Of a stretch of DNA of 64,000 bases, positions 44,089 to 53,365 are shown piece by piece. The DNA comes from Nostoc sp. MS1 (GTDB lineage: Bacteria > Cyanobacteriota > Cyanobacteriia > Cyanobacteriales > Nostocaceae). Every line of letters begins with the position of its first letter. Position 1 is the stretch's first letter. The notes below the pieces were generated by a model that worked only from the letters and a program-made list of their open reading frames with translations, searched no databases and was not told the origin of the DNA. The stretch lies in assembly GCF_019976755.1 (NCBI RefSeq), contig NZ_AP023441.1, positions 3,283,501-3,347,500 on the forward strand, read 5' to 3'. Both the position numbers and the translations under genes were made by a program.

Positions 44089-45279
44089 ATGCAAAAAGTT
44101 AACGTTTCTAGCCTTGCTAGTTCTGCTTATGTACACATTCCCTTTTGCAGACGGCGATGCTTTTATTGTGATTTCCCAATATATGTTGTGGGCGATCGCC
44201 AGCGTGGAGAAACATCTGTTACCATTTCTAAGTATGTAGACATCCTTTGTCAAGAAATTGACATTACACCCATCTCTGGGCAACCCCTCAAGACCGTGTT
44301 TTTTGGCGGTGGTACGCCTTCGCTATTATCAGCAGAACAGTTACAAAAGATACTTGAAACCCTAGATAGGCGGTTTGGGATTACGTCTGGTGCAGAAATT
44401 TCTATGGAAGTAGATCCAGGTACATTCGATCTAGCACATATCAGAGGTTATAGTAGCGTTGGTGTGAACCGCATCAGCTTGGGTGTACAAGCGTTTCAAG
44501 AAGAATTGTTGAAAGCAGCAGGGCGATCGCACTCAGTCACAGATATTTTTGCAGCTGTAGACTTAATTCACCAAGTTGAGATTCCCGAATTTAGCATAGA
44601 CTTAATTTCCGGTTTGCCGCATCAGTCTTTGGATCAATGGCAAAATTCCCTAAACACAGCCGTTAAAATTGCACCTACCCACATATCAATATATGATTTG
44701 ACAATTGAGCCTGGGACAGCTTTTGGTCGTTACTACAAACCAGGGGATCAACCCTTACCTACCGATGAAACCACTGTCAAAATGTATCAGATGGGGCAGC
44801 AAGTTTTAACTACTGCTGGTTATGAACATTACGAAATTTCCAACTACGCCAAGCCAGGACATCAATGTCAACATAACCGCGTCTATTGGCAAAATCGCCC
44901 TTATTACGGCTTTGGTATGGGTGCAGCGAGTTATATAGAAGGAAAACGCTTTACCCGTCCGCGTAAGACTCAAGAATATTACCAATGGGTGCAAGAATTA
45001 ATTACTAATGATGGTGTGATTGATTGGGAAGTTACGCCAAAAGAAGATGTATTGTTAGAAACATTAATGTTGGGGTTACGCTTGGCTGAAGGTTTAAGGT
45101 TAGCCTCGCTTACTGAGGAGTTTGGTGAGGAAAAAATACAAGAAATTCACCAGTGTTTGCAACCTTATTTTCAGCAAGGCTTAGTGCAAATTGTGGATGG
45201 AAGGTTGCAGTTAAATGATCCCGAAGGTTTTTTAGTTTCCAATGTAGTGTTAGCAGATTTGTTTAGTAAGTTGGGGTAG
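44089..45279 (+). CDS. hemW: HemW-like radical SAM protein (coproporphyrinogen oxidase homologue)
   Basis: The protein is a radical SAM enzyme of the HemN/HemW group. The cluster motif CRRRCFYCDFP (CxxxCxxC) lies near residue 20, GGGTPSLL near 75, EVDPGTFD near 108 and SIYDLTIEPGTAF near 205. Length (396 from the ATG at 44089; a TTG at 44077 would add four) and the short N-terminus before the cysteines fit HemW, a haem chaperone, rather than the longer HemN oxidase. It converges with dndC 44 bases downstream. Confidence 0.88.
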   Translation: MQKVNVSSLASSAYVHIPFCRRRCFYCDFPIYVVGDRQRGETSVTISKYVDILCQEIDITPISGQPLKTVFFGGGTPSLLSAEQLQKILETLDRRFGITSGAEISMEVDPGTFDLAHIRGYSSVGVNRISLGVQAFQEELLKAAGRSHSVTDIFAAVDLIHQVEIPEFSIDLISGLPHQSLDQWQNSLNTAVKIAPTHISIYDLTIEPGTAFGRYYKPGDQPLPTDETTVKMYQMGQQVLTTAGYEHYEISNYAKPGHQCQHNRVYWQNRPYYGFGMGAASYIEGKRFTRPRKTQEYYQWVQELITNDGVIDWEVTPKEDVLLETLMLGLRLAEGLRLASLTEEFGEEKIQEIHQCLQPYFQQGLVQIVDGRLQLNDPEGFLVSNVVLADLFSKLG

Positions 45280-45323
45280 TATCTTAATTACGAATTACGA
45301 ATTAGTAACAATGATGAACCTGC

Positions 45324-46973
45324 TTAAGCTTTTGTTCCTTTATTCTTAAATTTTTTATTTGCCCAAGCTTTAGCCTTAGTATCAGATTTGGTTGTGTCAG
45401 TTTGTGTATCGGGTGCGATCGCTTCCGTACTAGGTGCGGTAAAATCTGCTAGAGTTAACTGCTTGACTTTGGCAACATCACCTTTTTCAACTGCTTCTTT
45501 CAAATCTCGCTTCAAGTGGGCATTTCTTACCGCTTCATCTTTAGAACGCGAACTGGTAGCAAAGCATTTCTCTAATGTGTCGTAGATTCCCACACGACGA
45601 GACATTTTGCGAAATTGACGTTCTGTATCCAAAAGTTTCGCCATCAATTCTAAGTGCATCTCATCGCCAGCACAAATTTCTTCTAACACAGACCATTCAT
45701 CGCTACCTAATAGGCTCAGTCCAGCACCCGGACGCGGGTCTTTAAATTCTTCGCCTGTTACTTCTTGATAAATGCGCGGTAGGCTATCATCAAATTCGTG
45801 TTTTTCTTCTAGCCAAATACGGCGAATTTCACTCAATTCTTCTATTGAGATGAGAGAAATATTCCGCATATTTTCTGGTGCTGTGCGGCGAATTTTGGTT
45901 TGTGCTTCTAATAAACGTCTTAACAAATGTTCGCGCCAAGATTTAACGTAAGGGCCTGGTATTGGTTCAATAGAAATTTCTCCATCTAAGTTACGCTCAA
46001 ATAGTTGAACTTCTCCCCAAATGCGGCGAAAGTCTCTTTTTTCTCGGTCTTTATCAATGTTTAAGTCCTCCAAGCGAATATCAATTAGCGGCTGTAACCA
46101 TTCTTTTTCCTCATCATTTTGGATCATTGCCTGCATCGACCTATCACTATTAACCAGAGTGCAGACCCAGCAGCCAAAACGAGAGCTACCACAACTAGGG
46201 GTAGAAGTATCAACAACTAGGGGACATTCGTTATCTGCTGTTGCACCCCGATACATAGCAAATAAATCTTTGTTGCTATATTCCCAAGGATTTTCCCATT
46301 GCATCAAATATAACCATACTTCATCAGTACGCCAATCTTCTATGGGAGTGTAAAGCAATGAGTTTATAAGGCTGGGATGAGGGCTAAGGCGATCGCGTAC
46401 TCTCCCAACTTCACGTTTTAACATGATAGCGGCACGATTCGTACTTTCAGTTTTACGTGTTCCTAAAACAACAATTGTTTCCCCGCTTGCTCTAATAACA
46501 TTACGGATAAACAGGTTAGACGGTTCAATTTTCAATCTTCCAGTACACCAACGGAATCTATGGCGGGGTGCAGGGTAGCCTTTACCAATTAAACCCACCC
46601 AGTATGTTTGTTTAACTTCGGGTTGTAATAAATGCGGTTCTATTGGCATTTGTTGTTCTTGAGCCGCTATTCTCATTTGTTCTAAAGAGTTACGTACCCA
46701 AGTCGCAACATAAGGATTTTCTACGCCTGTATCAGTTGTAATTACATAAATGGACTTCTTCCGCTTTTCTAGAGGAAGTCCCGATATTGCATTCCAAATC
46801 AGCTGTAAAGTCGCTGTGCTGTCCTTGCCCCCCGAATAGCCAACAACCCAAGGTATCGCATCTAAACAATACAATTCTTGAATTTCCTTGGTAAGAACTT
46901 GGATGTACTCCACTAACTCTGCTACAGTACGTGTCTGCTGACCTTTATTATCTGGTTGTTGTGCTTCAGTCAT
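45324..46973 (-). CDS. dndC: DNA phosphorothioation protein DndC (PAPS-reductase-like)
   Basis: DndC is the ATP-pyrophosphatase and iron-sulphur subunit that delivers sulphur to DNA. In this 549-residue protein the PP-loop is VVGYSGGKDSTATLQLIW near residue 43, and the conserved cysteines lie in WCTGRLKIEP (near 143) and in CPLVVDT followed by SCGSSRFGCWVC (near 253-272), the usual 4Fe-4S set. The C-terminal 100 residues are a charged extension ending in KKFKNKG. It diverges from dndB over 154 bases with a palindromic operator candidate. It is about 30 kb from dndE and 41 kb from dndD. Confidence 0.93.
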   Translation of the reverse strand: MTEAQQPDNKGQQTRTVAELVEYIQVLTKEIQELYCLDAIPWVVGYSGGKDSTATLQLIWNAISGLPLEKRKKSIYVITTDTGVENPYVATWVRNSLEQMRIAAQEQQMPIEPHLLQPEVKQTYWVGLIGKGYPAPRHRFRWCTGRLKIEPSNLFIRNVIRASGETIVVLGTRKTESTNRAAIMLKREVGRVRDRLSPHPSLINSLLYTPIEDWRTDEVWLYLMQWENPWEYSNKDLFAMYRGATADNECPLVVDTSTPSCGSSRFGCWVCTLVNSDRSMQAMIQNDEEKEWLQPLIDIRLEDLNIDKDREKRDFRRIWGEVQLFERNLDGEISIEPIPGPYVKSWREHLLRRLLEAQTKIRRTAPENMRNISLISIEELSEIRRIWLEEKHEFDDSLPRIYQEVTGEEFKDPRPGAGLSLLGSDEWSVLEEICAGDEMHLELMAKLLDTERQFRKMSRRVGIYDTLEKCFATSSRSKDEAVRNAHLKRDLKEAVEKGDVAKVKQLTLADFTAPSTEAIAPDTQTDTTKSDTKAKAWANKKFKNKGTKA

Positions 46974-47046
46974 TGCTTCCTACCTGTGGACATTTGGGCT
47001 TTACCGCTTTTTTAACCTAGCCTATGGAATGCGCGGGTTCCCAAAA

Positions 47047-47124
47047 AGTTTTTAAAAACTGATTAACTAGTATCTAACTTTTTGGATAATATAGCCACAT
47101 TACAAGAGTAAGTTTTTAAAAATT
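47047..47124. promoter_or_regulatory. Twin palindrome between dndC and dndB
   Basis: AGTTTTTAAAAACT at 47047-47060 is a perfect 14-bp palindrome. A second copy, AGTTTTTAAAAATT at 47111-47124 (13 of 14 bases identical), ends three bases before the dndB ATG, where a ribosome binding site would be expected. A GATAATAT sequence between them could be the dndB -10 box. Two matching sites around a divergent promoter suggest an operator. DndB represses its own operon in Streptomyces, so DndB is the obvious candidate ligand, by inference. Confidence 0.55.
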
Positions 47125-47127
47125 AAT

Positions 47128-48726
47128 ATGAGTGATATTACATCTGACCTAACTGCTGACTTAGCTAAAGAGTATCTAGAAAGAGAAAATAAGGAAAAAC
47201 AAGTACTAGCTTTACTTTTAGATAATTTTTTACAAAAAAAAGACCAAATTCTCGTCCAAAAAACGGAAATGGGGGGTATTGAGGCTTATGTAGGGTCTGT
47301 AACTCTAGAATGGTTTGCGGGTAGGGTTCACTTCGCCTCTGGTTTACCTCTGCTACAAAAAAAGTACAACCCAGATACAGATAATATCGAAATTGACGCA
47401 GACAGTATTGACGAAATTCAACAACGTCCTTTGGACTGGTCACGGCAAGCACCGTTAGTTCAGTATTTAGCAGCCAGAAAAAATCATAAATTTCCCCCAG
47501 TCTTAGTAGTAATAAATCAGCCTTGGGTGGATAACATCAAAGCTGCTGAATGGGACACACAAGGACGCGCTAAAACTTCTACAACTGATTTTACTCCCTT
47601 GGATAAAGATGGGAAGGTAGGCTTGCTTAATGTTTCTGAGGAGAATGTGACCATTTATGCACTTGATGGTCAACACCGCCTCATGGGAGTTCAAGGTTTA
47701 ATAGAGTTAATTAAAACTGGTAAACTCCAGCGATATAGAAAGGATAAAACGGCTGATGATAGTTTTATCACAGTTTCAGATTTGCTAGAACAGTATCAGG
47801 TAGACCCTGCTTACTTACAAAGCTTACCTAAAGAAAAAATAGGCATTGAATTTATTTGTGCTGTGAATGCTGGGGAAACTCGCACTGAAGCAAGGCGACG
47901 GGTACGGTCAGTTTTTGTGCATGTTAATTTAATGGCTGCACCCTTAACTAAAGGTCAGTTAGCACAATTAAATGAAGATGATGGTTTTGCAATTGTGGCG
48001 CGAAAAGTTGCAGTGAGTCACCCACTTTTGGAACAAAAACCAAACCGTAACCCCCGCGTTAATTGGAATAGTGCAACAGTAGCCACAAATTCTACAGTTT
48101 TGACAACTTTGCAAGCGTTGCAAGATATGTCAGAAAGATACTTAGGTTATAAGTTTCCTCATTGGAAACCTTTTGAGAAAGGCTTAATTCCCATGCGTCC
48201 AGAAAATGAGGAAATTGAACAGGGAATTGCTGAGTTCACCAAACTTTTTGATAATTTGGCAAACTTACCTAGTTATAAGATTTTGGAACATGAAGATACG
48301 CCAGTTTTGAGAAGATTTAGTTTTGAAAAGGGTAGCGGTGAAGCAAATATACTTTTCCGTCCTGTAGCGCAGGTTGCTTTGGCACAAGCTTTAGGATTTT
48401 TAGTTTTTAAGAAGGGTGTTTCTTTAGCCAGTATTTTTAAGAAACTAAAAAAGTTTGACCAACAAGGTGGGTTTACTGGTATGGAATACCCTCAATCTCT
48501 TTGGTATGGGGTATTGTATGACCCTAATAAAAAGCGAGTCCAGGTTTCAGGAAAGGAATTAGCTGCAAAATTATTAATTTATATTTTAGGTGGAATTGAA
48601 GATTCAATGGAACGTGCTGAACTACGTAAGGCTGTGGCTAATGCTAGAACTGTGGAAAATAAAACCATTGGTTTTGATGGTGAGTTTGTTGAACTAAAAG
48701 AAGTTGGACTTCCACCTGTTTTGTAA
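47128..48726 (+). CDS. dndB: DndB-like DGQHR-domain protein
   Basis: The 532-residue protein contains the DGQHR motif at about residues 178-183 (YALDGQHRLMGVQGL), with the downstream KEKIGIEFICAVNAGETR and RRVRSVFVHVNLMAAPLT segments of the DndB/DGQHR family. DndB regulates the dnd operon in several bacteria and is not essential for sulphur incorporation. At 532 residues it is longer than typical DndB proteins of about 350-400; the extra length is mostly in the C-terminal 130 residues. It diverges from dndC. Its TAA is followed immediately by the stop codon of the convergent HNH gene. Confidence 0.85.
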   Translation: MSDITSDLTADLAKEYLERENKEKQVLALLLDNFLQKKDQILVQKTEMGGIEAYVGSVTLEWFAGRVHFASGLPLLQKKYNPDTDNIEIDADSIDEIQQRPLDWSRQAPLVQYLAARKNHKFPPVLVVINQPWVDNIKAAEWDTQGRAKTSTTDFTPLDKDGKVGLLNVSEENVTIYALDGQHRLMGVQGLIELIKTGKLQRYRKDKTADDSFITVSDLLEQYQVDPAYLQSLPKEKIGIEFICAVNAGETRTEARRRVRSVFVHVNLMAAPLTKGQLAQLNEDDGFAIVARKVAVSHPLLEQKPNRNPRVNWNSATVATNSTVLTTLQALQDMSERYLGYKFPHWKPFEKGLIPMRPENEEIEQGIAEFTKLFDNLANLPSYKILEHEDTPVLRRFSFEKGSGEANILFRPVAQVALAQALGFLVFKKGVSLASIFKKLKKFDQQGGFTGMEYPQSLWYGVLYDPNKKRVQVSGKELAAKLLIYILGGIEDSMERAELRKAVANARTVENKTIGFDGEFVELKEVGLPPVL

Positions 48727-49668
48727 TTAGCCTTGAAATATATTTTGGCGATGCCATTGCAATGCTTCTAGTTCCGGGAAGTATTGTTCTTTATTTGGTA
48801 ACAGTAGTTTTTCGCCATGAAAATCTTTCATTGGTTTAGTATGGGGAGTTATTTCTTCTAATTCCCTACTAACAATAATTTTATATTGCTCATCAGCAGT
48901 AAACCAACCACGGTCAAAAGCCCAGTGGTGATTTTTGCAAAGTGCAATACCATTATGTATTCTACTGTCATAGAATTGGGCAAATGGTTTGATGTGTGCG
49001 CCATCTACAATATTTTGGTTAACGGCTTTAGTTACTCTAATGCCGCAAAAAGAACATTGATAGTCATACATATGAACAATAGTTTTTCTGAAAAAAGCAT
49101 TTCTAATTAATGATTTTCTTACACCCCATTTTGGCTTACTATCAAAGTTTCTTAACGAGTCTAATCTTTCTGCTTCTATATCATTTTCTCCAAAAGATTG
49201 ATTGATTTGTAAAATATCTTCAATTTCTTCTATTTGTTCCTGGAAAAAAGTTGTGACCAGTGAGTCAACTAATTCTTGTTTTGAATATTCGTCTTGAAAA
49301 AAGTTGAATAGCTCATCATCTAGATAAGCATAAGCAACAGCCTCTTTCAGCTTGTTAGTTGTTTTTGGTTGTAGTCCCTTAAATTCTGGCTTAAAAATTA
49401 AGTACCAAAACCCATCACTTTGTAGATGGAAAAAAGGATAGTGTAAACCGCCTTTATACGATTTAGATCCTAAAATATTCCAGTATTGCTCAAATGTTTG
49501 AATTAATTCGTCGGAAATAGGAATTTGATTTTCAGTAATAATTCCTCTTGTAATCAAATCAATCACAGTTAAAACCAATATTGGTTTATATTGAGCATTA
49601 CCACGCTTGCGGCTGCTACTTACGTTTAACTGAGCAAATAGTTGGCAATAATAACCTAGATTTTTCAT
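48727..49668 (-). CDS. HNH endonuclease with possible sulphur-binding domain
   Basis: The 313-residue protein ends in an HNH nuclease domain: zinc cysteines CSFC near residue 205 and the catalytic VDGAHIKPF (near 222) and IHNGIALCKNHHWAFDRG (near 240) segments. The first 160 residues include HYPFFHLQSDGFWYL near 75-89, a motif I associate with the sulphur-binding domain of phosphorothioate-dependent type IV enzymes; that identification needs a profile search. The gene follows the small dnd-associated gene by 12 bases and converges on dndB with no gap. A nuclease that cuts sulphur-modified DNA would be harmful to its host, so its activity must be regulated or its target different. Confidence 0.8.
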   Translation of the reverse strand: MKNLGYYCQLFAQLNVSSSRKRGNAQYKPILVLTVIDLITRGIITENQIPISDELIQTFEQYWNILGSKSYKGGLHYPFFHLQSDGFWYLIFKPEFKGLQPKTTNKLKEAVAYAYLDDELFNFFQDEYSKQELVDSLVTTFFQEQIEEIEDILQINQSFGENDIEAERLDSLRNFDSKPKWGVRKSLIRNAFFRKTIVHMYDYQCSFCGIRVTKAVNQNIVDGAHIKPFAQFYDSRIHNGIALCKNHHWAFDRGWFTADEQYKIIVSRELEEITPHTKPMKDFHGEKLLLPNKEQYFPELEALQWHRQNIFQG

Positions 49669-49680
49669 ATTTAATTTAAA

Positions 49681-50151
49681 CTAATTTTTAAATCTACTTA
49701 AATCAAATTCTCCCTCTAAAGTTTCCTTATTATCTTTTTCAGAAATTAAAAATAATAAAATACGTTCTGAATATTCAACCGAACCACGTAATTCAGTTGC
49801 TAAAATTTCTAATCCGCCATTTGCATACTCTTCAAATACTTGAGTACGTTTATCTTCATATTCTTCTTCCTTAGAAGAAATTATTTCTATATCTTGTGTT
49901 TCATTAAGAGCTAGTAACTTAATAATTAAGTCATGTCCTAATGATGTAAATATCTCTTGAGGAATTGGCGAAGGTTCTCGTTTAGCTGTTTCACCTAGAG
50001 GGACTCGCTTTTTATATTTAACTCCTAATGCGGCTGCGAAAACCATTACTTCTGCATAAGTCTGAAAAGGCCCTGTTGTGTCCTTTGATGCTACTAGCGA
50101 TTTCACTAACTCAGCCTTATCTTTAGCAACCCTGATTCTGTTTGCAGCCAT
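49681..50151 (-). CDS. Dnd system-associated small protein (type 4-like)
   Basis: The 156-residue protein resembles the family called dnd system-associated protein 4, known only from genomes with phosphorothioation genes. It begins with RIRVAKDKAELVKSLVAS, has FAAALGVKYKKRVP near residue 42 and a C-terminal helical half (FEEYANGGLEILATEL, ERILLFLISEK). No biochemical function is known. It is the first gene of a two-gene leftward operon with the HNH nuclease. Identification is from recall of the family pattern, so moderate confidence. Confidence 0.7.
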   Translation of the reverse strand: MAANRIRVAKDKAELVKSLVASKDTTGPFQTYAEVMVFAAALGVKYKKRVPLGETAKREPSPIPQEIFTSLGHDLIIKLLALNETQDIEIISSKEEEYEDKRTQVFEEYANGGLEILATELRGSVEYSERILLFLISEKDNKETLEGEFDLSRFKN

Positions 50152-50261
50152 GTCTTAAATATCTACTTTGTCACTATTGTAACAGAAGCGTACAAGTATA
50201 GGCAATTTTATACTAAGTGCAAGAGCGATCGCCTCCACTTCGCCATCTCTGTGTTAAACAA

Positions 50262-52154
50262 TCACCCCTCAGTTCTCACCGTCAAAACCTGCGGCGGTGT
50301 AGAATCGGGGGGATACAAAAAGTCTACCCGAACCAGTCGCTTATCTCCTCCAGCCATCTTCAACCGTACCAAAGCTTCCCCTGTTTGTCCGCGTCGCTGT
50401 ACCAAATGCAGATAGCGGGTTTGTTCTACCCCATTATCATCGGTGTAACGTACCCTCACCGTACCCCGAAAGAAAACCTGTTCAACTTGGGGGTTTAAAA
50501 ATAGCAGCCTATCACTACCACCCTCATCTTTTAATGGTGTTTGTATTGATACTGTTACAGTCCGAGCTTGATTACTAGGGTTGTGTAGCGGTAAAGTTAG
50601 GTTGTATTCTACACCGTAGTTACTGTGGGCAAAGTACGCTGTATCAGGGTAGCGTTTTAACATTGGCGCACTTTGAATTTGTCCAGTGCTGAGGGTAATT
50701 AAATGCACAGTTCCCAAGGGGTAGGAAAATGCTTTTCCTTGTTGGGGTATAGTCAACTGTGAGACATTGGAATTATCTGTTATGTTCGCTTCCCATTGCG
50801 TACCTTGGGAAACACCAGCCACACGACTAAACACAGTTGGTTCTCTGGGAGGGTCGAGGGGTGTGGGTATAGGGTCGCGTTTTCCTGCTAAACTACTTGT
50901 ATCTAGGAGCGTTTGCCACTCGTTGATGGTGGGAGGAAGATCGCTATTCTTTGCTAAGTTTGCCATATAAATGGGGCGATCGCTCACTAATCGCATCATT
51001 GTTGTGCGACCATTAGCAGATGGGATGGGTAAGTTTGCTAATATTTGCGTTTTTCCTGGTTCTATCACCAACTTATCGGGGAAATTTCCTTGTCTCACCC
51101 CCCGTAACACATCATTCATAGTTCTGTTACCAGGGCCAGAATAGACTGTGCTTAAAGCATTATCCGCCACATCGGGCAAATCAATAAATGGTGCTTCCCT
51201 GGTTAAATAACTAGCAGCGTGTAATACTTGCAATGTGACTGGTTCATTGCCTGGGTTGTGAACAATTAAGCCTTGGTATAGGGTACGCGGTGCATCTCCC
51301 CTAACAATATGATGGGCAAAGACATCAAACCTGCCTTGGAAGGCATAGTTTAAATGTGCTTCCCTTACCTGTTTACCATCAGGAGGAAAGGTGGAAAGTA
51401 AAATACCTTCGCTTGTTACCAGTTCGGGACTGTTGCTGTTAAAGGTGGGTATGGTGTCGAGTTTTCCCGGTAGGGGACGCACTTGTTGAGGACGAACTTC
51501 TACACCTGCAATATATTCTGGGGGAACAGTGTAGATATTCAACGCCCGACACATCAAAGCTGCAACTTCGCCTCTGGTGACACTTTGCAGAGGCTTGAGT
51601 TGTTTGACGTTGGGATAGTTCACCACAATACTATTGATAGTGGCAGATGCTATACCATTCTGGGCATAGTTAGGGATTTGTTGAGCATCTGTAAAGTATC
51701 GTTGTAATATCTGCGCTGGGTTTGGTTGTGGACTATAATTTTTTGCACCAGCCACAACACCGATAATTTGCACTCTAGGAATTGGTTGGTTGGGTTGAAA
51801 TTCTCCCCCCGGATAACCAGAAAAGAATCCTTTTTGATAAGCTGTAGAAATTGCTTTAGCTGCCCAATAATTGGCAGGTACATCCTTAAACTTGGTATGA
51901 CTACGTTTAACTGCTGCGTCAGGGAAGGCATTAAGCATGAGGACGGCAGCTTCCGCCCGTGTTACTGTAGCGCTGGGGCGAAAAGTGCCGTCAGGATAAC
52001 CTGTGATGAGTTTACGCTCCCCCAGTTGTTGGATGCAAGCCCTAGCCCAGTGATTTTGTGTATCTGCGGCGGCGGAGTTTGATAGAGTGAGAATAAAGGC
52101 GATGGTGTTTAGCCCAGCGTAGGCGATCGCTACTACAAATTTACTCTTGTTCAT
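50262..52154 (-). CDS. SLH-domain / DUF3370 surface protein
   Basis: The 630-residue protein has a signal peptide (residues 1-31), three S-layer homology repeats (about 33-75 with WARACIQQLGERKLITGYPD, 95-140 with FFSGYPGGEFQPNQPIPR, and 145-200) and then a DUF3370 region of about 400 residues. SLH repeats in cyanobacteria bind the outer membrane or cell wall. The signal peptide contains VAIAYAGLNTIAF, encoded by a dispersed repeat. It is a single leftward gene. Confidence 0.88.
   Translation of the reverse strand: MNKSKFVVAIAYAGLNTIAFILTLSNSAAADTQNHWARACIQQLGERKLITGYPDGTFRPSATVTRAEAAVLMLNAFPDAAVKRSHTKFKDVPANYWAAKAISTAYQKGFFSGYPGGEFQPNQPIPRVQIIGVVAGAKNYSPQPNPAQILQRYFTDAQQIPNYAQNGIASATINSIVVNYPNVKQLKPLQSVTRGEVAALMCRALNIYTVPPEYIAGVEVRPQQVRPLPGKLDTIPTFNSNSPELVTSEGILLSTFPPDGKQVREAHLNYAFQGRFDVFAHHIVRGDAPRTLYQGLIVHNPGNEPVTLQVLHAASYLTREAPFIDLPDVADNALSTVYSGPGNRTMNDVLRGVRQGNFPDKLVIEPGKTQILANLPIPSANGRTTMMRLVSDRPIYMANLAKNSDLPPTINEWQTLLDTSSLAGKRDPIPTPLDPPREPTVFSRVAGVSQGTQWEANITDNSNVSQLTIPQQGKAFSYPLGTVHLITLSTGQIQSAPMLKRYPDTAYFAHSNYGVEYNLTLPLHNPSNQARTVTVSIQTPLKDEGGSDRLLFLNPQVEQVFFRGTVRVRYTDDNGVEQTRYLHLVQRRGQTGEALVRLKMAGGDKRLVRVDFLYPPDSTPPQVLTVRTEG
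52098..52131 (-). repeat. 33-bp HIP1-type dispersed repeat inside a gene (copy 3)
   Basis: GGCGATGGTGTTTAGCCCAG followed by CGTAGGCGATCGCT encodes part of the SLH protein's signal peptide. It uses the same reading frame as the copy in the DUF1499 gene. Confidence 0.65.
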
Positions 52155-52246
52155 TTAGTATAGTTAATTACATAAACACTGTTTACTATATAACTTTCAT
52201 CGCTTGTGAAACAGGTTATGCAATTAACTCCAGTCTCCTTGAAGAA

Positions 52247-52921
52247 CTAGCGGGAGAACATAGCCAGCGCGGGGAGGAGTTGATAAGATTCACTTTTAAT
52301 TAAGATAGAGCATCCTAAGTAGATTAATACAAAGGGGAAGACTTTCCGCGCATGACGAGTCAAAATAGGAGCCATGAGAGGATTACGTACCATGTAATAA
52401 GACAGGAAGCACCATGTGCCAACTGTACAATAGCAGACAGATATAATTACAGCTAAAGAGGGAAAATTACTGCTGGCAAATAAAGGAACGTAGATACCAA
52501 TATTGTTACCACCGTTAGCGATAGTTACCGCAGAAACACGGTAAGTTTGGCGATCGCGCAGAGTTGCTAGTAGAGATTTTTTGCGTCGTCCAGATGTAGG
52601 GGAAGCGTGGAAATCAATTGATACATCCTGTACATTATCTTCTTGCTGCTCTCTCCTCAATAGGTGATTAATACCGATGGCGATAGGTAAAAAACCTAAC
52701 AACCCAATCCAAGATGCTGGAAGTATTAAGCCACCAAAGAAACCAGGAAGACTAGCCAGGACTAAGACTGTAAACCCTAAAAACTCGCCAAGAACAACAT
52801 TTTGGGGGCGAAAGGTGCGATTAACTTTGCCAAAGAAAGCTGTCAGATATAAGTTATCGTCAAAGGTAGTGGCAAAAGCAACGGAGATTCCAAGAAGAAT
52901 TGTAGTGATGAGCCAAGTCAT
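52247..52921 (-). CDS. CadD-like cadmium resistance transporter family
   Basis: The 224-residue protein has about five to six membrane helices and matches the cadmium-resistance transporter (CadD) family: LGISVAFATTFDDNLYLTAF in helix one, LGEFLGFTVLVLASLPGF in helix two and LLGFLPIAIGINHLL in helix three. Substrate is not certain; family members confer cadmium resistance or export quaternary amines. The palindrome at 52973 in its promoter could be a metal-sensor site. Confidence 0.8.
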   Translation of the reverse strand: MTWLITTILLGISVAFATTFDDNLYLTAFFGKVNRTFRPQNVVLGEFLGFTVLVLASLPGFFGGLILPASWIGLLGFLPIAIGINHLLRREQQEDNVQDVSIDFHASPTSGRRKKSLLATLRDRQTYRVSAVTIANGGNNIGIYVPLFASSNFPSLAVIISVCYCTVGTWCFLSYYMVRNPLMAPILTRHARKVFPFVLIYLGCSILIKSESYQLLPALAMFSR

Positions 52922-53365
52922 GGTCTTTGCTTAAGGTAAAAATGCCCCATTGTTGGGAGGATTATGTGTCATATCCATCAATGGATGGATGTGTTGGTTG
53001 AGCAAGTAAGGTACCTTAGCCGCGCTTGAATTAAATATTAAGACTGATGGCTCGATAAAATCAAATCTTCTTTTTTTTCAAAACGATAAATAGAATTTAT
53101 TATTATCAGTTGCTGTCATTACGCCGTCTATAAATACTGTCAGGACTTACGCACCAAGTATTTTGTTGAGATAGGGTGTAAGGGTTTTGAACAACTACAC
53201 CCCTATACCCCTATAAGCTAAAAAACATTTAGTTTGCATATTGAAATAACATCATACTCTTGTGGGGTGGGCATCTTGCCCGCCCTAGTTATGCAAGTTA
53301 AATGTGGAACAGCTTACCCTTACCAAAACCCTTGATTTTTCGTTTTCATGCTTAAGTCTTAAAAA
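52922..53365. other. Intergenic region upstream of the CadD-like gene
   Basis: These 444 bases separate the CadD-like gene from the ATPase gene upstream, both leftward. They contain the ATCCATCAATGGAT palindrome at 52973-52986 in the cadD promoter, and a hairpin near 53263-53285 (GGGGTGGGCATCTTGCCCGC and CC) that is a plausible terminator for the ATPase gene and a dispersed repeat. No reading frame is seen. Confidence 0.5.
52973..52986. promoter_or_regulatory. Palindrome upstream of the CadD-like gene
   Basis: ATCCATCAATGGAT has perfect 6-bp arms around CA and lies 52-65 bases before the CadD-like start. A further GGAT follows. The size and position fit a dimeric repressor site such as that of ArsR/SmtB-type sensors, but no such regulator is encoded nearby. 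Confidence 0.35.

Noticed and set aside
45324..46973. dndC as an ordinary assimilatory PAPS reductase (cysH)
   Set aside because: The length, the SCGSSRFGCWVC cysteine cluster and the divergent dndB make DndC the clear assignment.
51726..52082. A plus-strand 118-codon frame inside the SLH gene
   Set aside because: It is antisense to well-conserved SLH repeats and lacks a ribosome binding site or recognisable domain.
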